A stretch of DNA of 18,259 nt from Candidatus Pacearchaeota archaeon. GTDB taxonomy: Archaea > Nanobdellota > Nanobdellia > Pacearchaeales > GW2011-AR1. The translations under genes were made by a program, and so were the position numbers. The DNA lies in NCBI GenBank assembly GCA_016176815.1, contig JACOWL010000020.1:1-18259 (forward strand), written 5' to 3'. This document shows positions 13,526-18,259 of this stretch, one piece after another; positions within the stretch are counted from its first letter, which is position 1; each line of letters starts with the position of its first letter. Under the pieces are notes generated by a model. That model had not been told where the DNA came from. It was given only the letters and a program-made list of their open reading frames with translations, and made no database searches.

Positions 13526-13972
13526 TTAACCTGAATCTCCCATGTAATGGACATGCTTTGAATAAGTTTTCAATTTCCATCTACCTTCATTATCTTCAAC
13601 GTATAAAAATCCGCCAAATGTATAATTATTCTTCCAAAATCCATCTATTGAAAATAATTGGATTGTCCCTCTATTATCTTTATTTTCATTTGTATAATCA
13701 ATTTGACAATTACAAAAATTCTTTAATGTTTCTTTTTCCAAACTCCCGCATTTTTTAATTATTACTTCTTTAAAAAATTCAGGCAATTCTTCAACTAAAT
13801 AGGTGCATCCATTGCCAAGCTTATAAAATTCATTTACAAAAAAATTTTTGTCTGTTGCTCTTTTTTGTTCTTGAGTTATATATCCAAGATTTTGATTTCC
13901 ATTTCTTTCTCTGTCCCATCTATCTAATCTTTCTTTTCCAAAAATTAATTCTTCTAACCATAATCGTCCCAT
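13526..13972 (-). CDS. Protein of unknown function under a palindrome-controlled promoter
   Basis: A 148-residue protein that I do not recognise. It has no signal peptide or membrane helix; it starts MGRLWLEELIFGKERLDRWDRERNGNQNLGY and has four cysteines (GNGCTYL, KKCGS, NFCNC). The C-terminal half is beta-rich and aromatic (DGFWKNNYTFGGFLYVEDNEGRWKLKTYSKHVHYM). The ATG lies 21 nt from a TATA box (13994-14001), with a palindrome 13 bp further upstream. The lipoprotein gene at 14491 has the same arrangement, so the two genes are probably co-regulated. Confidence 0.65.
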   Translation of the reverse strand: MGRLWLEELIFGKERLDRWDRERNGNQNLGYITQEQKRATDKNFFVNEFYKLGNGCTYLVEELPEFFKEVIIKKCGSLEKETLKNFCNCQIDYTNENKDNRGTIQLFSIDGFWKNNYTFGGFLYVEDNEGRWKLKTYSKHVHYMGDSG

Positions 13973-13993
13973 GATTATAGATAAAAAAGGTTA

Positions 13994-14034
13994 TTTATAA
14001 ACCTTTCATTAGTGTCATTTTAAAATGATTTAAA
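13994..14034 (-). promoter_or_regulatory. TATA box and palindromic operator, copy 1
   Basis: TTTATAAA (13994-14001) is followed, 13 bp upstream in the transcription sense, by the perfect palindrome TCATTTTAAAATGA (14015-14028). The 22 bp at 14013-14034 are identical to 14532-14553 in front of the lipoprotein gene. The position upstream of TATA suits an activator or a TFB-recruiting factor. Confidence 0.75.
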
Positions 14035-14077
14035 AGTAAATTAATTAAAATAAATTGTTAAAAGTGAAACAAAAGAT

Positions 14078-14491
14078 TTATTGAAGAACGATTAAATCAT
14101 CAGCGTAGATTTTACCAATTTTATCTTCTCCAAATGCATTTTCTTCTAACCAACTGCATTTCCCTACTATTTTTGGAAATCTCACTCGGCTTCCAACATC
14201 TATTGCAAGTTCCAATGCCTCAAGGGATTTCATTACACCTGGGATAATTCTTGCAGTATAAACTCCTTCAGATGTTTTAATTTGCAGGTTATAAGTAGGA
14301 TATCCTATTTTTACAGACTCATTGCCAAAAGATGCCCCGCTTGATTCAACGAGTTTAGTTACACTTCCAGATTCTTTTTTAACAATTCCTTCTAAATAAT
14401 TTCTTTGTGAATAAACATTTGGTAAATTTATGCATCCAGTTAAAGATATTGCTAATGCTCCAATTTTGAATATTTTATTTATTGTTTTCAT
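14078..14491 (-). CDS. Small predicted lipoprotein
   Basis: About 137 residues from ATG 14491 (MKTINKIFKIGALAISLTGC). I prefer it to the ATG at 14500 because it lies exactly 21 nt from the TATA box, like the gene at 13972. A basic start and hydrophobic stretch end in the lipobox LTGC, so the mature protein would be lipid-anchored outside the membrane. The mature part (LEGIVKKESGSVTKL... YNLQIKTSEGVYTARIIPG ... GSRVRFPKIVGKCSWLEENAFGEDKIGKIYADDLIVL) looks like a small beta-barrel domain, perhaps OB-like; this is a guess. Function unknown. Its promoter and operator match those of the gene at 13972. Confidence 0.7.
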   Translation of the reverse strand: MKTINKIFKIGALAISLTGCINLPNVYSQRNYLEGIVKKESGSVTKLVESSGASFGNESVKIGYPTYNLQIKTSEGVYTARIIPGVMKSLEALELAIDVGSRVRFPKIVGKCSWLEENAFGEDKIGKIYADDLIVLQ

Positions 14492-14512
14492 GATTTTCAT
14501 AGAAAAACGTCC

Positions 14513-14553
14513 TTTATAAACTTTTTGTTGATGTCATTTTAAAATGATTTAAA
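14513..14553 (-). promoter_or_regulatory. TATA box and palindromic operator, copy 2
   Basis: TTTATAAA (14513-14520) and the palindrome TCATTTTAAAATGA (14534-14547) are again separated by 13 bp. The surrounding bases also match copy 1 (TTTATAAAC.TTT and the 22-bp block 14532-14553), while the genes they drive are unrelated. Confidence 0.75.
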
Positions 14554-14618
14554 TAATCGCAAAGAAAATTTAAAAATTTCTTTTTATTTATCTAAAATAT
14601 TTTTCCCTAAAAGAAAAA

Positions 14619-15281
14619 TCACCCAAAAAACCAATATCTTAAAAATCCGCTGTTAGAAATAACCCCGCCTGTAATACTTCCTCCAGAATCTCCTGTGCTT
14701 CCTCCACTATCTGTGCTTGTTGAAGATGATGGTTCAGAAGATGTTGTGGTGCTTGTTGAAGGTTCTGTTGTTGTAGTTGTTGAAGGTTGTTGATAATCTG
14801 TAGGAGCCGTATATCCTTCAGGAGGTTGTTGGAATGTTCCTGGTTGCTGATATTGTTGCTGATCTGTTGGATATTGTGGATATTGGAATCCTTGAGGCGG
14901 CTGGAAGTTTGCTGGAGGAATAAATTGTCCGCTCTGGAAATCTCCTCTAAATTGTTGACTATAATCCTGATTAAAATCTTGTCTAAAATTATCTATATGC
15001 CTTTGCTCAAATTCCTGGAAATTTGGAGCTTTGCAAACACAATTTCCATTTGAAAAATCCCATGCTGAACCTTTTGCTCCGCAATCTCTTGCGCAATTAT
15101 TTTGAAGAGTTTGTGTATCTTTAAATTGTGATTGAAAATCATTCCTAAATTCTTGAACATATTGAGTCGCTCCCTCATAACATTCTAATCTTTTCATAGG
15201 ATCTGAAATGCCCTTACAATCGCCTCCTGAAGCTCTCATATTCGGTCCAGTTCCAGGTGCATATCCTCCCTTGCGGAGCAT
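14619..15281 (-). CDS. C-terminal part of the large DUF5667-type surface protein (shifted frame)
   Basis: This 220-residue frame begins inside the end of the upstream frame and is probably not independent. Removing one G from the GGG run at 15268-15270 would join QNAPQG to GYAPGTGPNMRASGGDCKGISDPMKRLECYEGA. The segment has a Cys-containing helical part (NNCARDCGAKGSAWDFSNGNCVCKAPNF), a Gln/Phe-rich part with repeated FRQDF/FRGDF patterns, a Pro/Gln-rich linker (residues 113-168), and a mucin-like Thr/Ser/Glu tract. It ends with SITGGVISNSGFLRYWFFG. The tail is what one expects of a glycosylated stalk on a surface protein. If the frameshift is real, this part is not made or needs +1 recoding. 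Confidence 0.7.
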   Translation of the reverse strand: MLRKGGYAPGTGPNMRASGGDCKGISDPMKRLECYEGATQYVQEFRNDFQSQFKDTQTLQNNCARDCGAKGSAWDFSNGNCVCKAPNFQEFEQRHIDNFRQDFNQDYSQQFRGDFQSGQFIPPANFQPPQGFQYPQYPTDQQQYQQPGTFQQPPEGYTAPTDYQQPSTTTTTEPSTSTTTSSEPSSSTSTDSGGSTGDSGGSITGGVISNSGFLRYWFFG

Positions 15282-16515
15282 TTTGACTAAACATTAATTT
15301 CCCGCACTCTTGAGGGTTCGTTGCTCCAGCAGAAACACATTCTGGAGGAGCATTTATTTCAAACATAATTTTCTCACATATTCCTCTTGCTTCTCCTTCG
15401 CTCTGAACATTTGCCGCTAAAAGCGCCGGCTTGCATTCTTCAGGAGCATGAACATTTATCATAATTTTTGCGCAATCTTTTGGCGAAGTTGCTCCTGCTT
15501 CTTCGCATTCAGGAGGAAGAAACATTCCATATTTGCTTTCACTCATTCCACGTTCAAGATCATTCATAATATCTTGCAAATAATCTGGAAGTGGAGGCAT
15601 CTCTAAATCATCTAATTGTTTACAGGCATCTTCATTTTTTTCAATCTCGCAAGCAGTAGCTAAAGGCGCTGCAATAGAACATGCCTCAGCAAAATCAGGA
15701 TATGAAATTTCTTCGCATTTGCAATTCTGCCCCGCAGTTTCAAAACATTGCGACATTATCTCTCCAAATTTCAAAGCTTCTTGTCTTTGCTCTTCCGTTA
15801 AATCTGCATCAAGTTTTTTTCTCCAATCAGGAGCATCCCCCTCTATTTTACAAACTTTTGCATATTGTGAAGGATCTAATTTTGATAATTGCGAACATAA
15901 TTCAGATATTTTTGAAGCAATTTCTGCAGCAGTTGCAATTCCAGCTTCCTTGTCAATTATCTCTAAAACTAATTCATCTTTCAATCCAGCGGGAGCATTT
16001 TGCGCAATATCTCTAATTGCAACTCCTCTTATTGCTTCTGAACTTCTTAATGCTTCAGCTCTTTCTTCAGGAGAAACGTCTCTTTCAAAATTATCAGCAT
16101 ATCTTTGGTATCTCTCAAAAGATTTTCTTGCAGCCTCAATATTCCCTGCTTGCATCATCTCCTGCATTTCAGCAATTTTTCTCTCTCTATTATCCAAATC
16201 AGATCTAAACGGCGCAAGAATTTTATCTTCAACAAAATATAATCCGCTGTCTGGAGTTATCCCTGCATTAACACTTAATTCTTCATCAAAATTTTTTGCC
16301 TCTTCAACCAAAGCATCAACTTCTTCATCTTGAATTGTTGTTTCAACACTTGTTTCAGCTTCTGCAGTTGTCACTTCGTTTAAAGCTGCTTCACCAGCGC
16401 TTAAATCAAAATTTTCTTGAAAAAGTTCTGCATCAGTCTGAGCATAAATTCCGTAAATAAAAAAACTGCTCATTAAAAAGATTAAACTAAAAATTATCAA
16501 ACCCCTTTTTTGCAT
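15214..16515 (-). CDS. Large secreted DUF5667-type protein, N-terminal part
   Basis: I choose ATG 16515 (MQKRGLIIFSLIFLMSSFFIYGIYAQ), a signal peptide, because TTTATAAA lies 21 nt upstream; the longer start at 16590 would cross the promoter. The mature protein begins with an acidic stretch, then a DUF5667-like domain (NAGITPDSGLYFVEDKILAPFRSDLDNRERKIAEMQEMM...SFERYQRYADNFERD, about residues 83-150). Helices and a Cys-rich region follow, with repeats of the type PPEC-x(2)-AGAT-x(2)-xxC and INAPPECVSAGATNPQECGKLMF. The frame then gives 17 implausible residues (ICTWNWTEYESFRRRL) and stops; the true continuation is in the frame of 14619-15281. Together the gene would encode about 650 residues. 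The product is probably a surface or S-layer-associated protein; function unknown. Confidence 0.78.
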   Translation of the reverse strand: MQKRGLIIFSLIFLMSSFFIYGIYAQTDAELFQENFDLSAGEAALNEVTTAEAETSVETTIQDEEVDALVEEAKNFDEELSVNAGITPDSGLYFVEDKILAPFRSDLDNRERKIAEMQEMMQAGNIEAARKSFERYQRYADNFERDVSPEERAEALRSSEAIRGVAIRDIAQNAPAGLKDELVLEIIDKEAGIATAAEIASKISELCSQLSKLDPSQYAKVCKIEGDAPDWRKKLDADLTEEQRQEALKFGEIMSQCFETAGQNCKCEEISYPDFAEACSIAAPLATACEIEKNEDACKQLDDLEMPPLPDYLQDIMNDLERGMSESKYGMFLPPECEEAGATSPKDCAKIMINVHAPEECKPALLAANVQSEGEARGICEKIMFEINAPPECVSAGATNPQECGKLMFSQNAPQGRICTWNWTEYESFRRRL

Positions 16516-16536
16516 GATTGTTTTAATAAAAAGGTA

Positions 16537-16544
16537 TTTATAAA
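16537..16544 (-). promoter_or_regulatory. TATA box of the large DUF5667-type gene
   Basis: TTTATAAA on the minus strand, 21 nt before the ATG at 16515. It uses the same octamer as the promoters at 13994 and 14513 but has no palindrome upstream, so it would not share their regulator. Confidence 0.6.
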
Positions 16545-16634
16545 CTTTTATATTTTTTAAAATTATAAATAAAAATGAATTTAATTGCAAAAAAATCTCT
16601 ATAAAAATAAAAAGCGAAAATTCATAAAAATAAA

Positions 16635-16985
16635 ATGCTCATTCAGATTCTTCTGGCAATTTTTGCGGGAACTTTTACCGGAGTTTTAACGGGATTAATT
16701 CCCGGGATTCATGTAAATCTCATTGGAGTTTTTTTGATTTCACTCTCTTCAACACTTCTTTTTAATATAAATCCCCTCTATCTTGTAATATTTATCGTCG
16801 CAATAGCGATTACGCATATTTTTATTGATTTTATTCCAAGCATTTTTTTAGGATGCCCCGACACTGACACAGAACTTTCGGTTTTGTCTCTGGTTTTTTC
16901 CAAAAATTTATACGCTGACGAAAAATATAATCCCATATATTTTAATTGCAGTTTCCGGAATTCTTATTTTAATGGAAAAAAATAA
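16635..16985 (+). CDS. TctA/DUF112-like membrane protein, N-terminal part (frameshifted)
   Basis: A 116-residue frame with the start of the archaeal TctA-like family (COG1784 type): LLAIFAGTFTGVLTGLIPGIHVNLIG and THIFIDFIPSIFLGCPDTDTELSVL. The last 20 or so residues (IYFNCSFRNSYFNGKK) do not fit. Just before them, KYNP would continue sensibly as YILIAVSGILILMEKNKF in the frame of the next entry if one C is dropped from the CCC run at 16932-16934. The intact protein would be a polytopic membrane protein of about 365 residues. Related bacterial TctA proteins move tricarboxylates with TctB and TctC; the archaeal branch has no known substrate. The gene is divergent to the DUF5667-type gene; a TATA-like TATAAAAAT lies near 16600-16608. 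Confidence 0.75.
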   Translation: MLIQILLAIFAGTFTGVLTGLIPGIHVNLIGVFLISLSSTLLFNINPLYLVIFIVAIAITHIFIDFIPSIFLGCPDTDTELSVLSLVFSKNLYADEKYNPIYFNCSFRNSYFNGKK

Positions 16986-17736
16986 ATTTTACGCATTGTT
17001 GGTTTTTTTATTGACGGGGATTTTAGGGTTTGGCGTCTTAAATCTTCATGAATTAAAAGAACCGCTTTTGCCTTTGCTGACGGGATTATTTGGAAGTTCA
17101 ATGTTGCTTATGAGCATAAAAAACAAACCTCAAATTCCGGAACAAAAAACAGAATTTCAATATGAAAAAAAGAAAATTTTTAAGCCGGTATTTGGAGCCT
17201 TCATTTCCAGCCCCCTGCTCGGTTTTCTTCCAGCCCTTGGAAGCGGACAGGCAGCAATACTCGGGCAGACAATTGTCAATTCAAATAAAAACGACAATAA
17301 AAGTTTTCTTATTCTCCTCGGAGCAACAAATATTTTCGTCATGGGATTTTCATTTATTACTCTTTATTTAATTTCAAAAACAAGAACAGGCGCAGCATAC
17401 GCCATTGAACAGCTTCTTGGAAGTTTATCTTTAAAAATATTAATTTTAATTTTAATGTCAATTTTAATTTCCGGAATTATTGCGTTTTTCACAACAAAAT
17501 ATTTAGCAAAAATATTTTCATCAAAAATAAACCAAATAAATTACTCTCTGCTTTCAAAAATTGCTTTAATAATTTTAGCAGTAATTGTTTTTTTAGTTTC
17601 CGGATTTTTAGGATTATTAATTTTAATTCTTTCAACCCTCACCGGAATTTATTGCCTTTCTCTTGACGTAAAAAGAACAAATATGATGGGATGTCTGCTG
17701 ATTCCGACAATTTTGTTTTATTTGTGGGGAATGTAA
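16972..17736 (+). CDS. TctA/DUF112-like membrane protein, C-terminal part
   Basis: A 254-residue frame with about six hydrophobic segments. Family landmarks are ALLVFLLTGILGFGVL, PLLTGLFGSSMLL and PVFGAFISSPLLGFLPALGSGQAAILGQ; the last mirrors the N-terminal GLIPGIHVN block, reflecting the internal duplication of this family. The ATG at 16972 is probably internal: the frame is open upstream as TKNIIPYILIAVSGILILM, which joins the N-terminal frame after correction of one base. No Shine-Dalgarno precedes 16972. If the frameshift is genuine, the two halves would have to be made separately or the gene is inactive. Confidence 0.78.
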   Translation: MEKNKFYALLVFLLTGILGFGVLNLHELKEPLLPLLTGLFGSSMLLMSIKNKPQIPEQKTEFQYEKKKIFKPVFGAFISSPLLGFLPALGSGQAAILGQTIVNSNKNDNKSFLILLGATNIFVMGFSFITLYLISKTRTGAAYAIEQLLGSLSLKILILILMSILISGIIAFFTTKYLAKIFSSKINQINYSLLSKIALIILAVIVFLVSGFLGLLILILSTLTGIYCLSLDVKRTNMMGCLLIPTILFYLWGM

Positions 17737-17759
17737 ATCTTGTTTGAAAAAAATTTAAA

Positions 17760-17985
17760 AAACCTGCTCGCAAGCTCGCAGAAATTAGAAAAATTGATAA
17801 TTTTAAAACTAAAACCCGCCCACCCGCCCAATTGTCTGTCACAGCAAAACTCTGATTAATCAATTACAATAATCATTTAATAAATAAAAAAGCTGTCTAG
17901 ATGAATATTTTAAATAAATCCTCGCGACTTTGGAACGAGCAATTTCACAAGATAAAAAACCAAAATATAATTCCCTATAAGTAAT
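17760..17985 (+). repeat. Dispersed intergenic repeat, copy D
   Basis: This fills the gap between the TctA-like gene and the second Lcl-domain gene. It starts CCTGCTCGCAAGCTCGCAGAA (17763 on), the counterpart of the CCTGC...CGCAGAA start in copies A-C. A C-rich stretch follows (CCCGCCCACCCGCCC, near 17815), then ATTGTCTGTCACAGCAAAA, comparable with copy B. The region 17872-17980 (AGCTGTCTAGATGAATATT onwards, ending ATTCCCTA) matches copy A base for base over most of its length. No ORF is credible here. Confidence 0.6.
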
Positions 17986-18005
17986 AATATAACGCCATAA
18001 AAACA

Positions 18006-18013
18006 TTTATTAA
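18006..18013 (+). promoter_or_regulatory. TATA box of the second Lcl-domain gene
   Basis: TTTATTAA, 21 nt before the ATG at 18035, as in the paralogue at 12271 (22 nt). Confidence 0.55.
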
Positions 18014-18034
18014 ATCTCTTTTCCTCGTTTTAAT

Positions 18035-18259
18035 ATGAGAATCAAAAATATCCTAATTTCAATTTTTGTAATGGTAATTGCAGTCATTGTCTTAATGCTT
18101 ATTTTTCCTCAGGAAAAAACAGGAAATGTAATAAATGAAAATTTAAAAATAAAAGATTGCGGAGAAGGAACTGTATTTTATGGAGGAGAAAATTTATGCT
18201 GGCAAAAGAGTACAAAACCCGAGCCTGCAACAAACTGGCAGGATGCAAATGATTATTGC
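18035..18259 (+). CDS. Membrane-anchored Lcl/DUF1566-domain protein, copy 2 (3' end outside window)
   Basis: The 75 codons seen start MRIKNILISIFVMVIAVIV, a transmembrane anchor. The next part repeats the pattern of the protein at 12271: QEKTGNV after the helix, KDCGEGTVFYGGENLCWQKST and KPEPATNWQDANDYC. The block CWQKSTKPEPA is identical in both. The frame is open to the last base, so the DWRLP core of the domain should follow outside the window. It is probably anchored in the cell membrane and exposed outside. Both copies use a TTTATTAA promoter. The pair probably arose by duplication. Confidence 0.8.
   Translation, partial: MRIKNILISIFVMVIAVIVLMLIFPQEKTGNVINENLKIKDCGEGTVFYGGENLCWQKSTKPEPATNWQDANDYC

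Noticed and set aside
15719..16333. Long plus-strand open frame (204 codons) opposite the large DUF5667-type gene
   Set aside because: Its frame is complementary to a well-supported coding gene with a signal peptide and domain motifs. The translation is Ser/Ala/Phe-rich without recognisable motifs or a promoter, so it is a shadow.
1..18259. tRNA or rRNA genes and CRISPR arrays
   Set aside because: I looked in the intergenic regions for T-loop-like GGTTCGAATCC strings, rRNA-like GC-rich blocks and spaced repeats and found none.

Overview
This AT-rich window (roughly 30% G+C by eye) looks like chromosomal DNA of a small-genome archaeon, most likely a DPANN lineage of the Pacearchaeota/Woesearchaeota kind. 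Support comes from a Hef-type helicase beside an XPF/ERCC4 nuclease, an archaeal-type TyrRS, a DRG/OBG-like TGS GTPase, a COG2512-like membrane wHTH protein, a TctA-like membrane protein of archaeal type, two DUF5667-type secreted proteins and TATA-box promoters. The lineage is inferred; no rRNA or tRNA gene was seen.

Layout. 1-1390 (+): the end of a Hef-like helicase and a separate XPF-type nuclease (DNA repair). 1586-2312 (-): a broken asparagine-synthetase/class II aaRS-like gene. 2474-3648 (-): a half-size MFS protein and a ThpR-type RNA phosphodiesterase. 4065-6569 (-): a likely operon of an AAG-type alkyl-base DNA glycosylase, a methyltransferase resembling the 16S rRNA G1405 (ArmA/Rmt/FmrO) family, and an M16 peptidase. 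6681-7702 (-): a secreted DUF5667-type protein with a displaced Ser/Asp/Gly tail. 7827-9734: a divergent pair, a membrane-anchored wHTH protein and a TGS GTPase. 9732-10145: a 59-bp tandem repeat and a MITE-like element. 10174-10930 (-): two paralogous genes of unknown function. 11013-11972 (-): TyrRS. 12006-12236: a second MITE-like element. 12271-18259: mostly surface or membrane genes, namely two Lcl/DUF1566-domain proteins (the second cut by the window end), a 4-TM protein, an unknown protein and a lipoprotein sharing one promoter/operator design, a large frameshifted DUF5667-type protein, and a frameshifted TctA-like protein.

Expression signals fall into two classes. Many single or first genes have a TATA box (TTTATAAA, TTTATTAA or similar) almost exactly 21 nt before the ATG, implying leaderless mRNAs; this spacing also settles several starts. 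A few genes have leaders with strong Shine-Dalgarno sequences (the DUF5667 gene at 7702, the unknown gene at 10930, the MFS gene at 3648, the broken synthetase).

The most unusual content is outside or between genes: a dispersed intergenic repeat family (four copies), two MITE-like elements with IS6-like ends and about 8-bp target duplications, a G-quadruplex motif in AT-rich DNA, a tandem structured 59-bp repeat, a palindromic operator shared by two promoters, and a perfect 42-bp in-frame duplication in the rRNA-methyltransferase-like gene. At least four loci carry frameshifts or deletions, which means either gene decay or consensus errors in the assembly.
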